Shown here one piece after another: positions 1 to 15,200 of a stretch of 64,000 nucleotides of DNA (its first letter is position 1; each line of letters opens with the position of its first letter). The translations under genes were made by a program, and so were the position numbers. Under the pieces are notes generated by a model, which was given only the letters and a program-made list of their open reading frames with translations, was not told the origin of the DNA and did no database searches. The stretch is from Anaeramoeba flamelloides (Eukaryota > Metamonada > Anaeramoebidae). The DNA lies in assembly GCA_027625915.1 (NCBI GenBank), contig JANTQA010000072.1, forward strand, positions 3,844,001 to 3,908,000. Direction: 5' to 3'.

Positions 1-1
1 T

Positions 2-931
2 AAGAAAAAAAAAAAATTAGTTATCTCTTCAAATCCAAATTCACTTGAATCAGAAATTGTTCATGAATACACTGAAGCTATTGGCAATATTGATATAAAT
101 ACAAATAATCAAGTTTATTGCCTTGGAGAAAAAAAATTACTAATCCCAAACACTTTCAAATATATATCTTGGAATAATTCAGACCATTCGCTTCGGTTTA
201 AAACACTTGAAGGGGATTACGATTTAAAAGTATATGAAAATATGCATTTGGGCAAAATTAACTCAGTAGCTGTTGCAGATTGTGGTAAATTGGTAGTTAC
301 CGGCGGCACTGATTCGGTGATTAATTTCTGGAGAAACAAATATATAAGAAACAAGCAAACTTTAGTTTTGATTAACACTTTTATTGGCCATAAAAGCGAA
401 ATTACATCCTTAGCGATTTCAAAAGAATTGATGATAATAGTTTCTGGATCAAAAGATAATTCTTGTATCATTTGGGATATTGGGAATTTGATCTTTTTAA
501 GAAAACTTGAAAATTTTTCAAACACAATTTGCGATATACAAATAAACCATTCGACAGGCGAAATCATTGCTTGCTCAAATTCAGAATTGAAAATTTGGAC
601 AATAAATGGGAATTTGCTTGCCAAATTGCAGAATGTTAAAATACCAATTACCTGTATCAAAATGACAAATATGGGCGAACATAATAATGATCATGTTTAT
701 ATCACAGGCCACATCGACGGATCAATCTCCTTTTGGGCACTGATACATAAAAATGGCATTCGTTCTTTTAAACAAATATTTGTAAAAAAGATTTCAAATG
801 TTAAAATTTCTGCATTGTACGTCTCATTTAATAATCAAATTTTATATACTGGGGATCAGAATGGTAATTTATTATCTTGGAAAATTCCGAATAACGAACA
901 AAATCTAAAAAAAAATTATGATTTGCTTTAA
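2..931 (+). CDS. BEACH-domain protein, C-terminal WD40 part (partial at window edge)
   Basis: The frame is open from base 2 and ends at TAA 929-931, giving the last 309 residues of a larger protein. The segment holds at least four WD-type repeats. It carries the typical C-terminal signature of BEACH proteins (neurobeachin, LYST, LvsA group): a YISWNNSDHSLRF stretch, then VTGGTDSVINFW, then IIVSGSKDNSCIIWD and LKIWTINGNLLA. In the family this propeller follows the PH-BEACH module, which lies off the left edge here. Family members are large cytosolic scaffolds in vesicle fusion, lysosome size control and autophagy. The internal ATG at 242 is not the true start, because conserved family sequence continues upstream of it. 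No intron is seen in this part. Which BEACH subfamily it belongs to cannot be told from this piece. Confidence 0.85.
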   Translation, partial: KKKKKLVISSNPNSLESEIVHEYTEAIGNIDINTNNQVYCLGEKKLLIPNTFKYISWNNSDHSLRFKTLEGDYDLKVYENMHLGKINSVAVADCGKLVVTGGTDSVINFWRNKYIRNKQTLVLINTFIGHKSEITSLAISKELMIIVSGSKDNSCIIWDIGNLIFLRKLENFSNTICDIQINHSTGEIIACSNSELKIWTINGNLLAKLQNVKIPITCIKMTNMGEHNNDHVYITGHIDGSISFWALIHKNGIRSFKQIFVKKISNVKISALYVSFNNQILYTGDQNGNLLSWKIPNNEQNLKKNYDLL

Positions 932-2446
932 TGGTTTAATATTTAGAATGATATTATTAGTTTTTTTGCTTTTTTTTTTTTTTTTCATTTATTTTTTCAA
1001 AATAATAAAAGATTTTAATACTTAAAATAATCTTTTCGTTTTTTTGAGTTTTGGTAACTTTTAAAAATCAAAATTAAAATTTTTTAAGGTATCAGTACTC
1101 TAAGAAAACAAGTGTAAATTTTTAAATTATGTTATTGGTGATATTCTCTACCTACAAATTTTCAGATGCGAGGTATAAAAAATCTGATAGATAAAGTAAA
1201 TAAGAAAAGAACATTTTTTCATTGAGATCAATGTTTTTTTTCAATTTTTTTGATTGAGAAAACATTTAAATTCATTTTATTTCTCAAATTATAAATTGTT
1301 TTTACATTTTTTATTTCAATTTTCCATCATTATTACACAATGACAAAGTCTTTGTTGTCAAGAATATTAATGTAAAGTTTTTTTTTTTTTCTTTTTTGTG
1401 ATAAAACTTTTGGATAACCAAAAAATTGATTTATTCAACATCTTAAAAAATATTTGTATTGCTTTTAAGAAGGGTAGTTATAACAATTAAAGATTATTCA
1501 AACCATTTACAAATATTTTACTAAGAAATTGAGTTTTTGTATTACAGTCTGAAATTTATTTTTTAAAAATAAAATTTTCTTGAAGATATTTAGGAAATTT
1601 GTAATTTTATCCTCAAAATTCAAAATCAATTTTTTTTCTGCCAAAAATGAATTGAATTGTTAAAAGGATTCTGTTGAACAAGACCAAACAATTTGTTAAA
1701 AATACTTTTGCAAAATTGTAAAGTATTTTGCAATTGTTAATTTTTTGACAATCAGAAAATAACTTTTTAAAACATTTAAATAATAAATTTTTTTTTGAAT
1801 AATAGATCTCAATTTCATGGATAAACTTATGTTAAACTTCTATCATATATTCCTTTATTAAATTTCCTATGGTTTTATTGGCTGAGATTTGAATTGAAAT
1901 ATTAATGAAATAAATTATAATAAAAAATTTGCTCTCGATATCAAGACTTCCCAATATAAAAATAAAAATATGTTTTCCAATTCCCAAGAATTAACGGTAT
2001 TATTAATAAAAATCATAGGTTACTTTTTTGTGTAGTTTTATATTTAGAAAGATGTGAATTTTGGATTTTTTTAAAAAAAGACAATTATTAATAAATTATA
2101 AAAATGAAGTTAACTCATCCCTTTTATAAGTCGAAACAAAAATTACAATAAAAAAAATTTTTTTAATAAGATCTTAAAACGATTTCATTTTATTTAACAA
2201 AATCCTACCCCTTAATTAAAATATTTGGAATTTTAAATTGAAATTAAAATTAATTTTAACTTTTAATAATAATTTATGATATATAGAGAATTTTTTTTGA
2301 GCTTTACTTACTTTGGATATTAAGTATTTTCTAGTAATACAAATTTCCAAATAGGATTCATCTAGAAAAGGGATTTATTTTTTATTTTATTTTTAGATTT
2401 TAAATTAAATATAAAGTATTCATTAAATAAAAAACAATAGTTTTTC

Positions 2447-2975
2447 TAATTAGAAAAGTGTAAATCACACTCTAAAGGAATTTTTACTTTTATTTCAGAC
2501 GAGTAAAATCGTAAATTTCACAATTATTCATGAAAGGGAAAGACATACCCAAAATTTCTTTTATGGATTGGTGAAAAAGTAAAAACAAAAAATTAAAAAA
2601 AAGAAAAAGAAAAAGAAAGAAATTTAAATAGGGTTTATAATAAAAAATGGGTAAAAAAACAAAAAATTACTTCCCTGTAATTAATAAAATATAAAAATCA
2701 CAGATGAAAATATATTTGATTTGATTTAATTAAATATTTGATCATTTATGTTCATGTGGGGATAGTTGTTATATTCTTTTAATTTCGTTTATCTTTGTGA
2801 TCTTATTGTTTTCAACACTTCTATTTTTTTTTTTTATTGCTTTTTTTATTTTTATTTCACCCAAACTGTTTTATTTCAGTTCATCAATATTATAAAATAC
2901 CACTAGATCTTCTTTCTTTGTAATTTTTCTTCCCCATAAAAAGAATAAGTCTGTCAGAGTAAAAACCGAATAATA
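2447..2975 (+). repeat. Dispersed repeat family D, copy 1 (about 540 bp, diverged)
   Basis: Shares a common order of blocks with copies at 34566, 37215 and 45265: a GTGTAAATTACAC-like start, an AAAGGGAAAGACATACCC block, a GGGGATAGTTGTT block and a GTCAGGGAAAAA-like end. This copy is the most diverged at its ends. There is no coding sequence, and no clear inverted ends or tRNA-like promoter. The class is unknown. Confidence 0.65.
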
Positions 2976-3614
2976 AAATAGTAACTTATTGGATCTGAAT
3001 TACATTGATAAATTTTTGTTTACATTCTATTAAATTTAGATGTATTTCTTTAGTTATATCTGGATAAATTTTATTATCTTAGATTTGAATTGAATTACTA
3101 ATAAATAAAAATAAAAATTCTATAAAAAATGAAATCTAATAATGTTTTTTTCAAGTCAATATATTTTTTAGAATAAAATTTGAAAACTTGGTATTTTTTT
3201 CTATTAGGGAACTTTTTTAACAAGAAAATTGTGAATATTGCCAAAAAGAATTCAGAGAATAATATTAAAGTAAATAGAATCAAGTTGTCATTATTTTAAT
3301 TTTGTCATTAATTAATATAAAATATGATAATTTACCTTTTAAGAAACTGTTTTTTTAATAGTTAAACTTAAATTCGAAGAATTTTGTTAAATATTTTCCT
3401 TTTTTTTTGCAAACACATTATATAAAAGAATTGTAGAATGAAATATTTTAATTTTTCGAAAATTAAGTTTTTTCAATCGTTTCAAAATACCTTAAGAACT
3501 TTAAATTCTTTAATGATGAAAAAAACTAAACACCTATCAAAAATTGTGATTCACCTGAAATAATAAATTGAAAACTAAAAATTATCCTTTAGTATTCAAG
3601 AACACCTTATAACT

Positions 3615-4135
3615 AAATCTGATTTGTAATTCACTATTAAGGCCATTCAAAATCTATAAAAACCTGATGTTTTAAAAATTAAAAGAAATAAAACCAAAAA
3701 CTAAAAAAAAGTGAGTCACAATTTTTGAAAAGAGAATTGTTGATGTTTTATCACAGATCTTTCACTGAAAACAGGAGTAACAACAAGATTTTTTTTGACT
3801 AATTTTTAAATTCATTTTAAAAGAATGTAAATAAGTCTCAATTTTGTTAATGATTGTTTGATTTTTTCGAAGATCTTTTTTTTTTTTCCATATGATCTTT
3901 TCAAAAAAAAAAAAAAGAAAAATTGACTAAAAAAAAAAATAAATTGAATTAATTAGATTAAATAAAAAGAAAAAAGTTTAGTAAGAAAAACAAAAATTCG
4001 CAAAATTAGAAAAAATGGTTCTGATCCAAAAATTTGGAATATTTTTTTGATATGAATAAAGAAATAAATCTTCAAAATAACTTCCATTAACAGTATAAAG
4101 TTAGTCAAAATTTTTGAAAAAATAGTTTATTTTAA
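3615..4135 (+). repeat. Dispersed repeat family F, copy 1
   Basis: Matches the reverse complement of 9850-10350. Shared landmarks in order are GATTTGTAATTCACT, GATCTTTCACTGAAA, TTCGAAGAT, and a CTTCCATTAACA block just before the end. The two copies lie on either side of the RAB2 gene in opposite orientation. It is old and indel-rich, and its class is unknown. Confidence 0.6.
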
Positions 4136-4684
4136 TAATAAAAACAATAAAAAATTTATAAAGAAGATGAAATATTATATTCTATTTTATGAATTAATTA
4201 TATCTTGAAACAAAAACTTTTTTTCTCACTTAATATTGAATTTAAAAATTATAAATGTGGCTAAAAAAATCAATTTATTTTCTTTTTGTTTCACTACTGA
4301 TTAAAAAGCTTTTAAAAAGAAATATAAACTAATTTATATTATATAATAATTTATTGTATATTTTTTACTATATACAAGGCGAAAACCTTAATTTAAAGAT
4401 AATGAATATTGGTGAATTGGAAAAAGAAACACAGTTGAAATTTAATAAGATTTAGATTACCAATACTTTTATTTGGAATGTGAATTTTGATTTTTAGAAA
4501 AAAAAAATCAAGAGAAGGAATTTGTGATTTGTTTTGTATTGAATTTGATCATATTTTCCTTTATTTAAGTGTAATGGTTAGATTTTGTTTTTTTTTTTTG
4601 GGAAATAGTTTGTATAATGTTATTTAAATAACCTAAACAGAGAAGACAAACCTATCTTTCAAATTCAAAGCGTGTTACTTATTT

Positions 4685-5160
4685 AAATGATTTATTGATT
4701 AAATGATATAGAAACCAACAATAAAGTCCCAATTAAATCTGATTTGGTTTACCAAAGTTCTATTATATAAAAAAATTCTAAAAATTAAGAAGATTAAATT
4801 GGAAAATCTATCTCAAAAAATAGAGTAAATTTATTTTAAAAATGAGAGTAAAATTTTTCATAAAATTTTCATCATAAAAAAAATATCAAATTTCTCAAAA
4901 AATTTCGAAATATTAAGAAAAATTTTCAACAAATTGCATTCCTAATTTAAATTCTATTAAAATTAATAAGAAGTTTACTTACAAAAATGATTCAAACTTA
5001 GATATACTCTTAGGTAATAAATTGAATATTCAATTGGAAAAAGAAAAAGAAAAAAATAAGTGTATATATTGACAAATGGATTATAGGGTTGGGAAACACA
5101 TTTTTTTAACCAGTATAAGCTTTTTTGATCACGATTTTTTTATTAAATCCAAAAAAAAAA
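4685..5160 (+). repeat. Dispersed repeat family G, copy 1
   Basis: Matches 40655-41090 in the same orientation. Shared landmarks include AATTGGAAAATCTATCT, AATAGAGTAAATTT and TTGCATTCCTAATTTAAA. It is heavily diverged, with no coding sequence and no clear ends. Confidence 0.5.
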
Positions 5161-5648
5161 ACTTCTATTCTATTTATTTACAGAATTTGGTGGTGTACCA
5201 TGGGCTAAAATAAAAATAATTCTTCTATAATAATCAAACAAAAAATGTTATTGTTTCACAAAGAAATAATTTTATAAATAAACTATTTTTTATATAGGAT
5301 CTAATAGTTTTGATTTATTGTTTGACGAATAAAGTACCTGGTATTTGAAGTGAGCCTTAGACTTGGATTTTTCCCTTAAAAATATATTTTCTGTTTATTA
5401 TTTAACATTTGAATTTTCGATTTTTTTAAATGAATTCTAAAATTTGAAATAACATACACAATACCATGAGGTAAAAAATCATTTAAATGTTCAGATTTAT
5501 CGTAAAATTAATCAAACAAATAAAAAGATTAGATTTAATAACTTCAGGGGCTGGTAATAATCTTTATTATTGGAATAAAATATATTCTTTTTTCATTTTC
5601 CAAAGTTTTTTTTAAAGAGTAATTCTTTTTATTGTTTTTTAATTTTAA

Positions 5649-8969
<3,321 letters not shown>

Positions 8970-9849
8970 ATTAATTCCCTTGTAATAGTCTGTTAAACAT
9001 ATTTTTTATAATTTGAATTCTAATTATTGAATTCAACAAGAAAATATTAAAAAAATTTGTTCTATTATTGTTTAATTTATTACCAAAATAATAATCTTTT
9101 TTTAAATTTTTATCTTTTCGAAAAATTATGTTTTTTCAAACCTGGATACCATTTTGAGTTATTATTCAAATCTCTAATTTTTGGATTTATTTTGTTTGAT
9201 TTCTTTGTAAAAAAATTTTTACTATCTGGGGTTAGTTCCTTTAATTGAATTATAGATTAGAATATTATTTTAATTTACTACAACATTTAAATTATAGATG
9301 GTTATATTTTCTTATTCTACCAACCAATTTACTTGGGATTTAGAAATAAAAATTCTTTGAAATTTATTTTGATGACTTTTTATTATAAAGAAAGAAATTA
9401 GCCAAAGAATACTTTCTTAATTAAACCCTAACAACATAATTTTCGTTTTAGTTTTTGAATCCAAAGTAGTATTCATCTATTATAAAAAATTTTTTTTATG
9501 TATTTCACTTTATAACATTTTTAATATTAGAAAAATAAATTATTTGTAATTGCCAACTACTCAAAAAAATAAAATGGATTCACTATCTATTTATAATTCC
9601 TACTTGACTTATCGAATAGCTTTGAAATTTTTATTTTTTTTTTTAATTATTGTTGAAAATTAGTTAATTTATTTCATATTGTGCCTAATAAACCCCATTT
9701 TCAATATTAAAAAAGAAGAAACTATAAGATTTTTTACTCGGCATCACCATTAAGAATTAAATTTTTTTGCAATATTTGATTTTGATATAATTACACAACC
9801 TAAAAATAGAAACTCAAAATAATTGTATTTCAAAATTTAATAAATAATA

Positions 9850-10350
9850 AACTAACTAAAAAATTTGAGTCACTTTATAATGTTAATGGAAGTTATATTG
9901 AAGTTTTATCACTGTTTATTCCCAATATCAAAAAGTATTTTCAAATTTTTGGTTCTAAATCAAAATTTTCTAATTTAGAATCTTTTTTTCTGATTTTCCA
10001 AATTTTTGTTTTTCTTTTTCTTTTTTTTTTTTTTCTTTTCTATTTTTTTTGATTTTTCTTTTTTTTTGAAAAGATAATTTGGAAATAAAAAAATATCTTC
10101 GAAAATAAAAATAATCACTAACAAAAGTGACCATGTAATTTATTTTAAAATGAATTTAATTATATGTAAAAAATCTTGTTCTTAAACCTTCTTTCAGTGA
10201 AAGATCAGTAATAAACAATTGGTAATGCTCATTTCAACAATTTTGATTGACTTTTTTTTTATTTTTTGGTTTTATTTTTTTTTTAATTTTTAATAAAAAC
10301 TGGTTTTTATCGATTAAGAATGATTTAAAAGTGAATTACGAATCAAATTT
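9850..10350 (-). repeat. Dispersed repeat family F, copy 2 (inverted)
   Basis: Reads as the reverse complement of 3615-4135. TGTTAATGGAAGTTATA near its left end pairs with TAACTTCCATTAACA at the right end of copy 1, and TTTCAGTGAAAGATC pairs with GATCTTTCACTGAAA. Confidence 0.6.
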
Positions 10351-10986
10351 AATCATTGGCTGTTCTTGATATTTTCCAAGATATATAAAATAATTATATT
10401 TTTCAATTTATTATTTCAGGCCAGTCACAATTTTTAAAATGGTGTTTAGTTATAAACATCCAAAAGTAATGTTCTTTAATTGTTTTCATTTTAATATTTA
10501 CTTATTAATCTTCAACCAAACAATGGAAAATCGACTATTAGTTCCCCTCTTTATAAAACCATTTTTATTATATTATCTATTCCGGATCTATGAATAATAA
10601 TTTATCGATATTATCTAATTTCGAAGCTAATCATTTAATTTGGAATTTTTAATTGAAAATAATCATCATTTTGAGACAAATTGAAGAAAAGATAATATTG
10701 AAATATGGATTTTGATTATTGATGATTAAATATTTTAATTTGTTAACATCAATATTGATTTTTTTCTAAATTTCTTGGAAAATTTTATTAATACATGAAC
10801 AATTTTAAGATAAAGTATTATATTTAAAGGAAAAATTTTTGGTAATGAAATTAAAAAAATAATACAAAAAATACCCACATTTTGAACTAAAATTACAATT
10901 TTGTCATAGTAAAAAAGGGAATTTCTTATTTATGAATATTTCGACCATAATATTACATATTTTCAATTAGAAATCTTCTCTTTAAA

Positions 10987-11157
10987 ATGGTCAAGATAAT
11001 ATTATTTCCTGATGGAGATAGAGTTTCAGTTCCAAGATATGAATTGCTTTTTTATAAACATTTAAAACCTTTTCACATGATATTATATATTCTTCAATTC
11101 ATAGATACTTTAATTTTATACCCCCATATAGTAGAAGTTAATTACTTTAATAATTAA
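10987..11157 (+). CDS. Short coding-like ORF, 56 aa, unknown
   Basis: ATG at 10987 opens a 56-codon frame starting MVKIILFPDGDRVSVPRYEL and ending with a hydrophobic, aromatic tail. The first 22 or so residues look protein-like and recall the first strands of ubiquitin-like or doublecortin-type domains, but that is only an impression. It could be a first exon of an upstream gene model, a fragment of a lost gene, or chance. No family is assigned and no downstream exon was found. Confidence 0.25.
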   Translation: MVKIILFPDGDRVSVPRYELLFYKHLKPFHMILYILQFIDTLILYPHIVEVNYFNN

Positions 11158-11435
11158 AATATCAACTCTGTTGAAAAATAAATATTTCATTTGGAGATTT
11201 ACCAAGGCACAAAACACACAAAACTAGATTATTCTTTTTGTTACTAATTAATTCTGGTCGTTTTGAAATTTAACTATGATTACATACAAAATGACAATCT
11301 TTTTTTTCAATTCTTACAAAATTCCTTTCATTTAGGATTCTTAGTATAACAAATTTGGAAAAACATAAAAGAATAAAAAACAACCAAACTAACAGACAGA
11401 TATAAAAAATTTTTATAATGATCTCTGAAATTTAA

Positions 11436-11991
11436 ACTTTATAATATGTGAAACTGAAAAAGACTAATATGTCTTTAGAAGAGGGGTACGTTATTTTGGT
11501 TCTTAGCTAATCTATCTTTAACTTTTTAATAATTAGAATGTTGGTCAAAAAGTGTTGAAAAAAGAACATTATTTAGTTCGTTTTTCCCAAAATCCCAATT
11601 TATGAATGTAAAGATAATCTATTCGAAGTTATAAAAAAAAAATTTCTAAAAACTCTATTTAAACCAAACCTAATTGAAAAATTTCAATTGATAACCCAAA
11701 AGTAACCATTATTTATTATTTGTGTGTAATTGGACAAAATTGTCATAAAAATTTTAAATTTGAACAACCCATAAATTCAAAATTTTCAATATTCCTTACT
11801 GATTTTATGTGTCTTAATCTTAAAAATTTTGATTTTCCAAATGAAAAGAAACTAAATTCATTTTTTTTTGCAATTTTTTTACTACCCTAAAACCCATAAC
11901 AAGTTCAAAATCGATCAGTTAAGAAATAAAATTAAATGTCCAACGTAACTAAACAAAATAATCTTTTTTTCCCGTTTTAGGGATTGTAGCC
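11436..11991. mobile_element. Old TTAA-flanked foldback element (non-autonomous), family T
   Basis: Both ends sit next to TTAA (11432-11435 and 11992-11995). The right end reads GGGATTGTAGCC, and the left end is a decayed version of the family T start. Internal arm blocks (ATTTTGGTTCTTAGCTAATC on the left, GATCAGTTAAGAA on the right) are inverted, as in the better copy at 13682-14233. Length is 556 bp against 552 bp for that copy. It has no coding sequence. TTAA target sites are typical of piggyBac-type movement. Confidence 0.65.
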
Positions 11992-12298
11992 TTAATAGTT
12001 GGAAAAAAAATAGGAAAATCAAAGTTGTAAAAAACTTATTAATTCCCATACATTAAACACAATCAGGGTAGTTAATTTCAACTCAAGACGTATATTCTTC
12101 AACTTTTCTTATTAACAACTGTCTTACTTGGTATGGCAAATGAATAGAAATACAATATAAATTGAAATTAACTTTGAAATTATTAGACTCTTTGTTAAAA
12201 ATTTGGAATTTGAAAAAACATTTTTTTAATTTTTGCTTTGTTGTTAAAGTCTAACTTTTTTCAAGCAGATTTCCTTTAATCAAAACAAAAGTAATTAA

Positions 12299-15200
12299 AT
12301 GAGTACGAAAAAAAGGGCGTTTCTTTTTGATTTACCTTCAACCCCCCGCCATTTAAATGACTATATCACGAATACACATGACGAAATTACATTTACACCA
12401 AACAACAAATCCGACAATTTAACCTTTTCGATTATCCTTCCAAAGGATTGGTTTTGTGACACATCAATACCGAGTGAAAGCGAGGACTTTCCACATTGGA
12501 GGCTTTTAGGTTTATTTGGACCAGAAATGAACACTTCGTCTTCGACCTCCTTTGTTGCAGTCATTACAACATCCATAAAATTTGAAATAGACACTTTGAA
12601 TTTTTTGGAATTCTTTTGTAAATCAGACGGGTTTGATATTTTTGCAAAAAGAATTTGGTACGTTCGTGGGAAAGGAAGAGTTACAGATATTGGTGCTTTT
12701 AAAGGTACCTTATACCCCTTATGATTTTTTTTTATTCTTTTGATCCTTTTTATTCTTTTTTTTTTTCTTTTTAAAAAATTGTTTGCATTTTTGATTCCAA
12801 CCCTAGTTTTCTTTTTTTAGATTTTTTTTACTAATTTTTGTTTGAAAGAACAAACTAAATTGTTGAAAAAGGAAACTAAAATAACACAAATCAAGATCCT
12901 TATTGTTTTTTTTAAAAAAATTTGATCCTTTTGTTAAAAAAAAAAAACATTTTGTGTTGTTGCAAAAATTAATTGCTATCCATTTTTAAAATACCCTTGG
13001 AAACACTTTACCATTATTATTTTATTCAAAAAGAAACAGCTTGAGCTTGACAAAAATCTTTTATTTTGAATTGAAGACCACAAAATTATTCGAAACAAGT
13101 CATTACTGTTATTCTATTTGTTTTACATTCTTTTAAATTATATTTCAAGATCTTCAAATTTTAAAAGAGGATAATTTACTTTTGAAAAGCCAAAATAAAT
13201 TGTTAAAAATTCGTTTGTTTATTTGATAAAATACTTTTGATGTATTTTTAACGAAGATTTTTCCCTGAACGATAAAACCAAATCATGAAAAAATTATTCA
13301 CATTTTTTAACATAATATTTTGATTGTTTTGTATTTTTTACAATTTGCAAGACTTGTGAATCAAATACATTTAAATTAAATACCCACAAAAATCAAATAG
13401 TGTTGTTGTAATTGACACAAAGGTTCTAACTTATAAATTGAAATTCAATTTTAGAAAAACAAATGATATTTTATTCGAAAATTGAAATAAAACAAAATTT
13501 AAATTTTCATAGTCATTTTTATCAAAGCATAAACGAAAAAATTTTCAAACATATGCTTAAAACAGTCAAGAAACTTCAATAGAACTATTTTCAGACCTCT
13601 ATTAATAAACGAATCTCACAAATATTCCCGAAAATCGAAAATGACTGAAAATTTTTTTAACCACTTAAAAACACCCTTTAAGGTTTACAATCCCTGAAAC
13701 TGGAAAAAAGATTATCTTGTATTGGGTGTGGCAACTTGTTATTTTGGTTCTTAGCTGATCGATCTACAACTAAGTTTGGATCGTATAGGTGGTTGAAAAA
13801 TGCTATTTTTGTCATTTTATTTTTTTTTTTTCCGAAATCCAGATTGATGAGTCTAAGATTAATTGATTGGAAGGTATTGAATTGAAAGTGTTAATTTTTG
13901 GGTTGTCAATTGAAATTATCATTTTCCTTTTACAGAATTAGGAGTAAATAAAAAAAAATTTTTTTACAAGCATCAAATAATACAAAGCGTAAATAAAAAT
14001 TTCAACACAGAAAACAAAAAACTCAATTACTAATTAAATATCTTCCAATCAATTAATCTTAGACTCATCAATCTGGATTTCGGAAAAAAAAAAAATAAAA
14101 TGACAAAAATAGCATTTTTCAACCACCTATACGATCCAAACTTAGTTGAGGATCGATCAGCTAAGAACCAAAATAACAAGTTGACACACCCAATACAAGA
14201 TAATCTTTTTTCCAGTTTCAGGGATTGTAAACCTTAAACAACTTCTTCTTAGAAACCCAAGATTTTGATTACTCAGTTTAAGGGTAAAATAACAATTTTC
14301 TTGTCGAATATTTATTTATTTTGTCTAAAAATATAACATTCCTAAAAACTGCAAATTTTAGGGAATAGTATTCAACCCATTTTGTGTGAATGGGCTTGGT
14401 ATCTTAGATGAATATAATATTTATGATCATTTCAAAATGGTATTAAACAAATGAGAGAAAATTTCCTTCTTAAAGACAATTTCTAATTGTGTATCATTAC
14501 TGAAAGTTTGTAATCACAAAGACAACCCAATAATAACCGTGCGTTCTCGTACATTACCCAAAATAACACAAGCCAAACATTATTTAACCGTTTTCCATTC
14601 CCAAAAAGAAATTAATTTAAAATAACATAACCTAACCCAAACATACCCTACCAGCCACAATACAGACTATGCCAAACTTAAAGATTACCTGGTATAAAGA
14701 TACAAATGTACTTACCCTAACAAGTACTAATCATTCCCGAATACCTCCCCAAAAGGTACCAAAAACTCCTCAGATGGTTTAAAATATATAATTCCAAAAA
14801 AAACATTTTGTCGAAAAGTTAAATTCTTATTTTTCCATTATCATTTATTTCTAAAAACTCAGATTTGCTAGAGGTTCTTCAAAAAGTGTTTTTAAATGGC
14901 GAAAAAAAAATTTCGGCTATTTTCGGGAATATTTCAAAAAACCGTAAAAACCTTTTAATGTCATTCTTTTTTAAAATTACTTATAAGAAACTGTAAAAAT
15001 AATAATAATAATAAAAAAAAAACATATCTAAGAATTTAAGGTTATGCAAAGACAAATATTTTCTCCCCACTAGACAAAATTTAATCTTTCTCAAAAATTG
15101 AAGAGTTTAAAAACGATATTTTTTCAAAAAGGTCAATATTTTTCTGTTTTTCGATCATAATAATCTTCCAAATGTAAAATTGGATAAATAACAATACAAA

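Larger units (their letters stand above)
8970..12298. other. Intergenic region between RAB2 and FYVE-domain gene
   Basis: About 3.3 kb, AT-rich. It holds the inverted family F copy (9850-10350), a short coding-like ORF (10987-11157) and an old TTAA-flanked foldback element (11436-11991). Nothing else was recognised. Confidence 0.65.

Noticed and set aside
217-660. 147-codon minus-strand ORF at the left edge
   Set aside because: It lies antisense to the conserved BEACH-type WD40 frame and has no recognisable features.
14600-14700. Interstitial telomere array
   Set aside because: The ACCC-type units have no fixed repeat period.
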